Source of the DNA: Seriola aureovittata
Lineage: Eukaryota; Chordata; Actinopteri; Carangiformes; Carangidae
Assembly (NCBI RefSeq): GCF_021018895.1
Contig: NC_079373.1
Span: forward strand, 19,475,501 to 19,539,500
Length of the DNA: 64,000 bases
Direction: 5' to 3'
Within the stretch, counting starts at the first letter, position 1; each line of letters begins with the position of its first letter. A program made the translations under genes and the position numbers. Under the pieces are notes generated by a model that worked only from the letters and a program-made list of their open reading frames with translations, was not told the origin of the DNA and did not search any database. Of the stretch, positions 39,510 through 52,647 are shown in pieces.

Positions 39510-40303
39510 GATGTTTTATTACAATGATTTTAAATCAGTGAACACCCACGATTATTTACAGAATGAATTCTGCAAGCAGCAATAGGCTTCTTCACAGCAG
39601 CCATTTTGACTTGTCATAGTCAGAAAATTACAGGTGTTACTAATAACATTAACAATGGTTCTGAGTTGGCATGAATAATGCTTTATTGTGTCTTTTTATC
39701 ATCCTCACTATGCTAATACTAACTACAACTTTTGCACTAACAATAACCAAAAATGACATAGTAAATACCTGGTTATTACAGCACCAATAATAACATATCT
39801 TGGCACTAACTATAAGTCATTTTACCACCACAAATTACCTGTAAAAACTGGCACCAGTTTCATCAGTGAATTCAACTGTTTGTTTCACCAAATCAAAGTA
39901 TTTCTCTGGTCTTTCAAGATAACTGACATTAATGTGAAAAAATTAGCAAAAGCAGTTATTATATGATGATGATTTTAATTTTCTCGATTTCTGTACTCAA
40001 CAGTACTTTACAAGTTAACAGGCTATGAAAAGCAAATTTCAGTATAGCACTTTATCTCTCACTGCTATGCAGTTGTTTAAAATTCCCTTTGAAGTGTAAT
40101 TGTAGTTTCTTAAAAAGCTTCATAACCACATCTCAATTTTGTAAATTGTCTTTAAGATTAGTTGTGATATAATATATAAGTCTTAAACTCAGAATTATAC
40201 TTCACGCACGGACCTATTTTGCACTAAGGTTTCACTTGTAAACGAGATTGAGAGTGAGTGATTCAGTTTCATTTCCGCAAAAAATAGAAACCGGTGGGAT
40301 ATG
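39510..40303. other. Intergenic stretch between ccdc77 and hdhd5
   Basis: AT-rich sequence with no open frame of note and no repeat I could name. The upstream region of hdhd5 begins at its right end. Confidence 0.5.
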
Positions 40304-40557
40304 TGACGTAATGCCGTACCAGGAAGTTTTACGTACTGCGTTTGCGCCTTCATTGTCATTAGCGGCTGTGTTACTGTGTGAATGATGGCAGCTACACCAA
40401 CAGCATGAAGAGAGTGCGCAGAGTGTTGTCGCTGTTTACGATATGATCCATTTCTTCAGTCGCCACATTTGCTAAGTAGACAGTTACCGTTAGCTTGACT
40501 GTGTCTGTAGCAGTGTCTCTTCTACCCGCCGGCCTTTACACACTGGTGTCTGGAGAA

Positions 40558-40560
<3 letters not shown>
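40304..40560 (+). promoter_or_regulatory. hdhd5: Promoter and 5' leader of hdhd5, with a CRE-like site
   Basis: TGACGTAA at 40304-40311 is a CREB/ATF-type site about 250 nt before the start codon. The sequence after it has more CpG than its flanks. No TATA box is obvious. The transcription start is inferred to lie around 40340-40440. Confidence 0.4.
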
Positions 40561-43442
<2,882 letters not shown>

Positions 43443-43540
43443 GACGAGTCTCTCAAACTCTGGCTCCATCTCACAGCCTTCCAGTAAACAGCTCTAACAC
43501 CTCGTAACCAGTAGCAGCAGAAGTTTTGTGAGAGTGTTTG

Positions 43541-43560
43541 TTTTTTTTTTTTTTTTTTTT
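43541..43560. repeat. 20-base T run in hdhd5 3' UTR
   Basis: Uninterrupted homopolymer 99 bases after the stop codon. Confidence 0.9.
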
Positions 43561-44702
43561 CCTAAATCAAATCCCCTGATTATCACAGGGGAGATGTAGC
43601 TGTTACTTTGGCTAGTTCTAATAGATTTTCATAAAGTGCCATAGAATCAGCTGCACAAAGCAACAATATGCAGTTTTAACACCAAATATAGGAAAGTTAC
43701 AATTACAGAAGTTTTACATTGGCCCTGCATGATAGTATGTCAGAGACTGCTGTAATATTTTTTATACCTCTCACACACAACACACACTTATCGGTTTCTA
43801 ATAGTTCTAGCTATTGCATAAATGTAGTCAAGGACTCAAGTTCAGCAAGTCTGTCCTTTTTTGCCTTTGTAGAAAACAATCTTAAATCAGCTGTCTTTTA
43901 AAAACGCACAGATCATCTAGGTGTTAAATTGCATGCATTTTTACTATGTTCAGACTTCTGTAAAGTATCTGTCAGTTCATCGATGAGAGCTGAGATACAG
44001 TTCGAACAGTTACACCTTTAGCTGTATAAAGTTCAGATTGATCGAGAAAGAGCTCTGCAAAGATAGATTTGTTGGTTCATCTGTGACAATACCACATATT
44101 GTCCAGATAAAGACGAATTTTATGCTTTGCACAATAGCCTACCTAACTGGGTCATTTTTCCTTTCCAAAATATACACCCCCCAGCATGTCTTAACTAGAC
44201 CACTTCTGCTGTTTGTTTTTACTGCTATCATATTTCAGCTTGTATTTGTTTTTAAGTTAGGGTGGATATGTAACCACTAATACTGATGAGATTAAATAAC
44301 CAGGTTTCAGTTAAGTACCTCATCAGTTTTGATTTTTAGCCTTAATCAGGAGTATGATGATTTAATTTTAAAAAACAATGTTGTCTTATTTTGTTAATTG
44401 GTCAGAATTATACAAAGTACCACGGTTTCTACAGAAATTAAAAAGGTGCTATTTTTTTGTCAACTGGTTGTAGCTGGGAAAATTTTATGAACGGTTAATG
44501 TGAATGTCTGTATTAGAAAACTGTCTTGGGAGAAAATGTTGAATTACGGTGGCAGCACTAGAGAAAATTTCATATAGTGCTAGTGTTTTATATTTGTAAC
44601 TGACAGGTATAACAGTGTATGATTTGCAGGTGACTTCAATTGCAGGTTAAAAGTGTGGAACTTTGGTAATGTACTGTAAAAGCCATACTGTATAAAAGAA
44701 CA

Positions 44703-44708
44703 ATTAAA
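44703..44708 (+). terminator. hdhd5: Possible polyadenylation signal of hdhd5
   Basis: ATTAAA variant on the plus strand, 1.26 kb after the stop. No plain AATAAA was seen between the stop and this point, so the 3' UTR is long if this one is used. Confidence 0.3.
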
Positions 44709-45082
44709 AAGGATGAAAGACACAAAAAGTTGTCAAGTGAAAACATTCTGTTAGTGTGTACAGACTCTTCCAGCAGTGGTGTGGTTTGTAACACTGGAGT
44801 CATTACCACATTACCCATTTAAAACCTCTGTCAAACTGATTCTACTAACTATAAATATTAAAATTCAAAACATATACAAAACCTATATTCACTCACACAC
44901 ACACACACACCACACATACACACACTGCAACATATGTAGTTTCTCAAAAAAAAATCTAATGCAAATAGCCTCCCTTCCCTTGTAGAGGAACTTTTCAAAC
45001 ACACACATGTACATTGAGTATTCAAGCTGCCACCACTATTTTTCAAGCAATTCTTAATGGACACGTCCCTGCTTCAATGCGC

Positions 45083-47126
45083 TCAGCACCCACACTTCTT
45101 ATCTGAGGACACAGTACCATGGACTGGGTGGGAGCTGTTACTCAACATGAACTGAGATGAGTCTTGCGAGGCCTCGTCTGTGATGGGCATGCCATTCCGT
45201 GCCAACAGCTCCCGGGCCATGAGGATGAAGGCCGCCTCCACGTTCTGGGCCTCCTTGGCTGAGGTTTCTAGAGCAGCAAGAACATTGTTGTTTTCTGCCA
45301 GAGTGCACGCATCCTCGAACAACACCTGCCTCTGAGCATGGAGGTCTGACTTGTTCCCTGCAGTGGTGAACAGAAGAGGGATAAGTGGATTCAGATATCT
45401 ATAGCTATCAAGTTATCAGAGCTGAATGATCTGAAAAGAGCCCAGTAACCGGCACATAATGCAAATAACTAATAACCCAAAAAGAACAATAAAAATAGGG
45501 CTGGTAGTTTATTATCTGCCTATCATTTTCTTGATAGTTTCTCGTTTGTAAAATATAAAAAAACACACAAATTTATCCAACTTATTAGTCCAAATTCCAT
45601 ATCCCACAAAATATTCAGCTTATCATTCAGTTTTCATTCAGCATCAAATCCTCACTGAGAGGCTTGAACCAGACAGTGTCTAGAATTTTACTTGAAAAAT
45701 TACCAAAATGATTAATTGATCATCAAAATAGTTTTCTATTTATAATAATTTTCTGTTGATTGACACATCGATTCAGTGACTTATTGTTTCAGCTCTAAAT
45801 AAAACACATGGTTCCACTCATCTGAATGTAGCAACCCTGTTGCTCACATGTAGAGCTGTAGCTCCTTTGTATCATGGTGAGCAACAGCTGATATAACCAA
45901 GTCTCTACAGGTCACACCAGAACTCTAAAACACGAACAGAACTGATAAAAAAAAAAAACACAACACATAATTTGGTAACAAAATATTCTTCTGGATGCAG
46001 CTAACATAAATTTTTCGACATTGATTAATCAAAAAATGTTTTGTCTCTTCGTCTCATCATTTGGTCTGTTTAACATCAAAACTTGTGAAAAAGAGGTAGA
46101 GTATAATTTGTACAAATGCAAATTTGAACCAGACCCAGTCTAAGCAATGATTGCCAGATCACGTGTCTCATGTAAAAAAAGTAATTTTAATGAGCATATA
46201 TAGAACGTGGGTAATGGGTGGTTCAATGGAGGGGGACTTCAGCTCATCTGACAGGGCTGAGGGGGCACCATCATGGAAACCCTTGTGTATTGTGTCCACT
46301 TACTTGCTCCTTTCGCTACACCTACAGTCTAAATATGTTTCAGATTTACTGACCAATGTATTTTATTTCTTCTTACCAATGAGTATCAGCACCACACTGG
46401 CAGCTCCATACTGCTCCACCTCCCTGATCCAGTGGGGAACCGATTCAAATGTGCCGCGGCGTGTGATGTCATAGGCCACCATGGCTCCATGGGCGCTGCG
46501 GTAGTAGCTCTGAGTTATGGTGCGGAATCGCTCCTGTCCAGCTGTGTCCCACACCTGCATCTGTAATAACACACAAAACACAAATCAATACAATTTGACT
46601 TAAATAGTTACAAATGTGGGTCAAGTAAGTAAATAAGCTTATTAAGTTATTCAGTCCTTTTTGAACAGCTTCTGTGTACAGAACCCAAAACTAATTAGCA
46701 TAACAAGACATCCATGCAGTTAACAAAAGAGCACACCCAGAAAGCTAACACACAGATGTTATCATCTGACAGAAGCAGTGAGCCACTCCTCTGTCCTCTA
46801 AAGGAAAAACACACTGATTAACTGAAACAAGCAGAGGGATTACTTATGTTAAGACAAGAGTAAGAACATAGGCCCATCTCACATATCCATGTTTTTGTTA
46901 ATTTATAAAAAATTACATGCATATCACCTACCTTCACTCTCTTGCCATCGATGTCCAGGGTACGAACAGTAAAGTCGACCCCAATGGTGTTTTGCTGTTT
47001 CTCAATGAATATACCAGACTTGAAGCTTTGGACCACGCAGGTCTTCCCCACATCCGAGTCCCCAACCAGGATGATTTTGAATAGAAAGTCAAAAGAGTCC
47101 TCAATCTCTGGATCTGCAGACTGCAT
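45083..47126 (-). CDS. rab19: Ras-related protein Rab-19
   Basis: Small GTPase of the Rab family, linked to Golgi and apical or ciliary membrane traffic. Exons: 47126-46932, 46560-46377, 45357-45083, joining in frame to 217 aa, the same length as human RAB19. GTP-binding motifs are intact: P-loop GDSDVGKT, switch I TIGVDF, G3 WDTAGQE, G4 NKSD, G5 ETSAKE. The C terminus KKCGC carries the double cysteine for geranylgeranylation. RAB43 is the nearest alternative; [11 protein letters not shown] and RRGTFES favour RAB19. The start is uncertain: ATG at 47126-47124 ([10 protein letters not shown]) lies inside what looks like a strong splice acceptor, and a second in-frame start exists in exon 47805-47708. 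Confidence 0.93.
45495..45800. repeat. Teleost dispersed repeat in rab19 intron 2
   Basis: Shows blocks such as TTACTTGAAAAATTACCAAA, ATTGATCATCAAAATAGTTT, TGTTGATTGACACATCGATT and GTTTCAGCTCTA, which form a repeat with alternating TCGAT/ATTAAT motifs common in fish. A related fragment lies at 46010-46040. Confidence 0.6.
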
Positions 47127-47707
47127 GGTGAAGGGAGGAACACACACATACAAAAAAAACTGAGGCTGAAACACTGGATCCAAGACCTTTTTGCCTCAAT
47201 GCAACAGACCTAGTTTTCTTCCAAGTTGTGTCAATAAAAACTGAGACTATTTACATTTACAGAAACAGCAGTTACATCCTTGTTAGAAAAAGGGGTAAAC
47301 TACCAGCTGTAGTAAAACAGTCCATATGGTTCCAGTTGAATGTGTGATCCACAGGTGAAGCTGTCCCAGTCAGACATAAAAAAAAAACACCTGATACTAT
47401 GAATAATCTTACTGCTAAATTCAGTTCTATTCAGAAAAGAACTCCAAAATCAACTTAGTTATCCCATAGTAGAGGATTCAAATTCCTTTTCTCCTGTACA
47501 GCAAGTAAAAGTCAGCATTCAAAAGCTTTGTTTCTTCATCCTGTACTCGTTTCCATGTCTACGTTACACTTTCGGAATGATTCCTGAAGACCTTAGAACA
47601 AGTGTAGTCTCTACTTCTGCCCTTTAGACTGTCACTTTCTCCCCTCTGTGCTTTGCCCCACTCACATTCATGTGTCATTCTGAGACAATTTAAGACACGC
47701 CTCCTAC

Positions 47708-47805
47708 CTGTCTTGGTAGGTGTGATCTCCAACTGCCGGCCCACCTGCACCACTGCATCTTGGGATAAGGATTTTCTACTCAGGCTCTGTAATGGGACAC
47801 AATAC
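47708..47805 (-). other. rab19: Upstream exon of rab19, possibly coding
   Basis: A pyrimidine-rich acceptor (CCCTTTTCCAG) at the right and a donor (GACAG|GTAGGA) at the left bound a 98-nt exon. An ATG at 47758-47756 opens exactly 17 codons to the donor. If spliced to the acceptor CCATGCAG|TCTGCA inside the next exon, it continues in frame into SADPEIED. Otherwise it is 5' UTR. Confidence 0.45.
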
Positions 47806-49061
47806 CTGGAAAAGGGAGAATAAAAGTCAGTTACTTGAAACATCACTTATTGAAAGCACTGTGTGTAAGACAGATGTAGGCAAGATTGAGCAATACTTTG
47901 CGTTGTCATAAATGGGTTAAGACCTAATATATTTAACTAATTAAAATTCTAAGTACACAGAGAGCAAATTTGCTGGAGGCTTACTTTGAACAGAACCATA
48001 ACTCTTTATAGAAACAGTTTTACTTAAAAGGCTCAATGTGTAAATACCTGATAAGCAAACAGCTCAAACCACTCCTTCAGTTTAACTACTCCTGACAGAA
48101 TGTAAACACCTGACTTCTTTGTCTTAGCTGCCGTCCTTTGGACCCGGGAATCTTTCTTTGTGCATTTAAAAAACGCCCTACATAATCAGTGTCCTCATTA
48201 TGAGCCCCCTCACTGACTACTGTCAACTAACACATTCCACAGCCGTCAACAGAAAGGGGTTAACCGTAGACGAAGACAGCCCAACACACAACAGACAAAA
48301 ATGCAATGCAATGGAGATAAAGATGGTTATTCTAGAATAAAGTGTAATTGAAATCCTTTTACCTCAGGCTTCATTTATTGACATCAGAGTGAGATGCTAA
48401 CACAGAATGAGCTCTGAATCTGAATCATTCTCTCTCCCTCTCTATGTGTCTCTCTCCACCCCCTCACTTGTTTCTGTCGTCATCTCAGCCCACAGAAGAA
48501 CAAGGCACAGCTGGACACAGAACAATGTGTGTGAGGGGCACTTGACCAAGCTGGGTCTATCTTTGGCTGTGACCACGAGCCACGTTCTTTCTGTAGTGCT
48601 GTTGTGTGTGGTTTGTGCCTTATTAAATGCAGAGAAATGTGGTTCTGTTGACCACTCAGTGATGGAAAAGACAGGGACAAGAGCCAAAAAGAAACATTTA
48701 CACTCTCTTTATCGTAATAACAAACTGATTCAATTTACATAATATAAAAGAAAATGTTCCAGGCTTTTAAATGTGCATGTAGCCATCACAACCTAAGTAA
48801 TAACAACTTATAAACTATAAACATCTGTATCTGTGTAAACATTGTAAAACCTGAACATTTAGACATTAAATTGGAGTTAGTACATCATTACAAGTTCCTC
48901 CAGTATATAAATCAAATACAATAATTAAAATTAATACATGTACTGCATTACTGCAGCCATATAAGAGAACAGAAATACTTCTGTGACACATCAGAGCGTC
49001 TGTTCAGGACCTGTGGTGGTTTGGATGAGTCAGATGAAGTCACAGACGTCAGTCTGCGGTG
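47806..49061. other. Intergenic stretch, rab19 upstream flank and ccdc34 3' flank
   Basis: The left part is the upstream flank of rab19. The right part is the 3' UTR or flank of ccdc34. The longest open frame (plus, 48407-48742) shows no recognisable domain. No repeat was named here. Confidence 0.45.
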
Positions 49062-50738
49062 TCATCTCCTCTGCAGCAATTGTGCTGTTCTCACAGTGTT
49101 TCTGAGTCTAAAAGCAGTGCTGGGGCTTTGCTGGCTTTTTCTCTGTTTCTGAGCTTTCTTGCCAGACGTCTTATTCAGTGATGTTTCTGGAGGAGGGACG
49201 TGAATCGGTTTCCATGGGATCGGATTGTAGAAGCTGGGTGATGGGTAGGATTTGTCATAGGGACCTGAGGGAAATCAAACCGATACAATACTGATACATA
49301 ACAAATATCAACACGGCAAATAAACTGATAAGTTGAAATCATATTGAAATCAGTCCGAATTTGACAAATTTGCATGAAATCATAGATTTTTATCATATGT
49401 CAGTTAATCCAAAAATGCTAAATCATGGTTAATAATTCCCAGATAACTGAAATGACCTTACTTGTTGGGTAGCTATGTGATTTTGGACTTCCTCTGCTTT
49501 TTTCATTGGTTTTTGCCAGCCATTCCTTAAACCTCTCCTCTGCCCTCTTGCGGCGCTCCTTCTCCTGCTCTTCCTTCAGGGCTGCTACCTCCTGTAAAGA
49601 GAAAAGAATCTCTCTCAGAATCTGGCTGTTTTGTCATTAACATTAGAATATCTTTATAAAATGAAAAACAAACAGAAAAAAAGCACATTACTTTCTCCTT
49701 CTTTTCTTTTTCTATTTTTTCTTGGTTCTTCTTCTGCAGCCAGTCTTTGTACTTCTGCTGAGCTTTCTGTTCAATCTGCCTCTGTTTTTCCAACTGTCTC
49801 TGTATCTCCTCCTCCTCTTTGCTCTGTTTTACAAGCTGCTCATGCTTCTCCTGGGATTGTAAGAAAAAAAAGATTAGAGAAATGACAACTGTAGACCACT
49901 GTAGCATCATTAAGAGAAACTGTGATTTTGTTTAGCTTAAAGAAGCAGTTCTGTACCTGTTCTTTTTTCAACTTAAGCCATTCGTGAATCTTCTCTTCCA
50001 TGACAATCTTTTTCCGTTCATGTTCCCTTTCTTGCTGTTTTGTTTTTTTTTTGAGTACGCGCTCCTAATTCATCGGGTATAAAACGTTGCAGTCAGAGAT
50101 GCAAACCATGTGCAGTAATAAAAATGATAATCACTAAAACAAAGCAAAGGAAGAAAAGTAAACACTACTGTGATAGAAACTATGAGAAACAGTGGCTTGC
50201 CTCTTCTGCTTTCTTTTCCAATTTGATCCGGTCCTCTTTGGCTTTGTTCACCAGCCACATTTCCCATGCACTCAGAGTAGGTGAGGCTGCTGGCTGCAGG
50301 GCAACGCTGAACATCTGCTGTGTTTTAGGCAGCTCACATCTATAACGAAAACAAATGTACAGTTATGCATATTCTGCTTTATACGTACATGTTACCTGTC
50401 TGAATCACGCAGTCTATGATATTTTACTCGGCTAAGAAAGTATCTCAGGTTTTAAACATTCAGCTGTACCTGACTGGTGAAACGCTACGTCCGGAGTTTT
50501 CGCTCGGCCTGGGAGAAGTCTGCTGAGCTGGGCTTGGCTCCAGGTCCTCTTCATCGCTGTCAAAGCTGTCATGATAGATGGGAGAAAGCAGGGAAAATGT
50601 ATCTTCGTCGTCGGATACAACTTCCTCGTCCAAGTCTCTGGAAGTGTACAAGATTTTCCCCCGGCTGGTCTTGACGGGGGTCGAACTGAAGCCCTCGTGT
50701 GCAGAAGCAGGACCTTTCGGCATCCTCCCTGTCGACAT
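49062..50738 (-). CDS. ccdc34: Coiled-coil domain-containing protein 34
   Basis: Coiled-coil protein linked to cilia and sperm flagella in mammals. Exons: 50738-50470 (probably starting at an acceptor at 50754), 50339-50201, 50064-49957, 49850-49692, 49591-49462, 49264-49062, joining in frame to 335 aa; human has 373. The N terminus is acidic and serine-rich. The middle has LSAWEMWLVNKAKEDRIKLE, matching the human LTPWEVWF region, then repeated charged helices ending in EWL or DWL motifs (HEWLKLKKE, KDWLQKKNQE, KEWLAKTNE). The last exon has SFYNPIPWKPIHVPPPE, the family's conserved tail. Intron 2 has a GC donor (GAG|GCAAGC) instead of GT. The Met at 50738 was chosen because it follows the acceptor; the frame is open further upstream, so an earlier start is not excluded. 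Confidence 0.9.
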
Positions 50739-51085
50739 TACAAACCGATGTCTGCTGCGGAACACATAATGTCGACACATGGGTACGTTTTGCATAAGTT
50801 GTGAGTGGCTTTTATCTTTGTTAACTGAAGTCAAATAAAGCTATGCAACTTTACAGCGAGGCAAAACATACAAACACAACTAACTAGCTTGTTTGACGAT
50901 CACATGAATAGTTTGTTTTCACGGTTAGCACAGTGGGGCTAACGTTAGCGTTCGCTAGCTGACTTAGCTTTAGTATAATCTAACGTGCTACGAACGTTTC
51001 ATGCTAAGTACTGCCTAAGTCCACAACATATTTGTGCAGTGTATCCAGCCATATCTGAACGAAATTACAATATTTGGTTGTCTAC

Positions 51086-51176
51086 CTTTGGGCGTATATT
51101 TGAAGAAAAGTGTCGCTGTAGTTCTCGTGTCTTTCTCCACTTTTGCAACTGATTTGTTAGCAACTTCGTTTCCCAT
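51086..51176 (-). other. ccdc34: Candidate leader exon of ccdc34 with an upstream ORF
   Basis: A minus-strand ATG (51176-51174) opens 30 codons and one base up to a donor (AAAG|GTAGAC at 51086). Spliced to the acceptor TTCCGCAG|CAGACATC (50754), the frame closes at a TAA that overlaps the main ATG by one base (TAATG). The ATG sits within TTCCCATGATAC on the plus strand, a promoter-like motif resembling ZNF143 sites, so this may be 5' UTR near the transcription start. Confidence 0.35.
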
Positions 51177-52647
51177 GATACACCACGCCCCCACGCTCAA
51201 CTGGACGCTTTTTCTGTAACCATGGAGATGTCTAACGCCTTTTTAATACACACTTTTGTCTCTCCAACATGGTATGTTTTCAGTCATAAACCGAGTGTTT
51301 TAATGTGTCTGTTGGTCATTTACAACTAAATTGGTTTCCTGTTTATTTACTCAAATAAGCATGGAATGTCATATAAACACATGTTCAGTTTATTTCATCT
51401 ATTTTTAGTGCATATACAGTCCTTATATATTTTAATTTTTAATCCCTTAATTTTCATCTTACAATTTTACTCCCGATTAAGAATTTTTGGTTGACTTCCT
51501 ACTCAATTATACACTTTTTCACCATTGTAAGACAATATTTGGCCTATAACAATCTTGTTACAATTCATAAGCAAGACTGATGACCCCCCATTCATATCAG
51601 ACTGTGAAATGCAAAATAAGCTGTAGTTAATGTCTCTTCATGACAAAAAGGATTAAGGACATGATGATCCTGCTTTACATATTTGGGAGTGGTAAGTGTT
51701 ACAACAAGAAGATTCTTTAAAATGATTCATTTGTTCTTATTTTGGTGATAGATATTTTGGGCACACCTAAAATTTCTGAGTTAAAACTTAGAGGCAAATA
51801 AACAGAACTATTTAGGTGATGTATATGTTTTATAACTGGAAATTATTCCCTTACTTTAGTGAACATGTACTCTCTTATTGTGTTCAGTGCTGGCCTTGGC
51901 TGTGCATTGTTCTTCAAGCAACCAGTTTACAGCCTCCTGTAATAACAGACAGTTGTTGTTTATCTAGCTGCGCTGACCTAGTTGAAGTTAACCTGCTCAT
52001 GCACTCAGTCTCAATCTCACTTAACATTATCAGTCTAATTACCAGCAGGCGAGCCACGCTTAGCTCGTACACTGATGGACTGCTTTCACAAAGCGATGTG
52101 ACATTTTGTGACTGTTTGTAATAACCTGCAGCACGAAATTAATTTTTTTGTTGTTGTCTTTTAATGCTACATATGCAACATTGTGTATTCTTGAGTTTTG
52201 TCATTTAAACTGTGACTATGGTCATTGCAAGCGAAAACTGTCAGTTTAACCGAATTAAAAAAAAAAATAAAAAAAAAAACATTTTAAAATTGAGAGCTAA
52301 CAGTCTAGAACTAAATTATAGTGATTCAATCATTAAAGAAAAAATCTTGCTGGTAATTATAGAAATATTTCTGGGATCCTCTCTAAATAGCTCCCATCAA
52401 TCACTCTTCCTGGATGCAATTTTGTATAATGTGTCAGATCCATGTAAGGTGTCCATAGTTCTGAGTAAGATCATGACACAGAAGGATAATCAGCCACCAG
52501 CACGTGCAAAATGCAGGTAGGTGTGTCTGATCCCATGTGTCTCCAGTCCAGCTCCACAGTCACACCAAAGTGAGGGATTCCAGCTTTACCAATGCTGGTC
52601 CTGTCCTCACAGGCCAGGAGTTCCCATTCAGAGCTTTGCATGGTCTA
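51177..52647. other. Head-to-head gap between ccdc34 and slc15a5
   Basis: Holds the presumed ccdc34 promoter at the left and the slc15a5 5' UTR at the right. Otherwise AT-rich with an A-rich run at 52256-52281. No recognisable gene or repeat. Confidence 0.45.

Larger units (their letters stand above)
43443..45082. other. hdhd5 3' UTR and convergent gap to rab19
   Basis: Between the stop codons of two tail-to-tail genes. It starts with a 20-base T run (43541-43560), is AT-rich with only short open frames, and ends with an interrupted CA repeat (44894-44926) close to the rab19 stop. The only near-match to a plus-strand polyadenylation signal toward its right side is ATTAAA at 44703-44708. Confidence 0.5.

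Noticed and set aside
48407..48742. 111-codon plus-strand ORF between rab19 and ccdc34
   Set aside because: No recognisable domain, no splice or promoter context, and composition like surrounding noncoding DNA.
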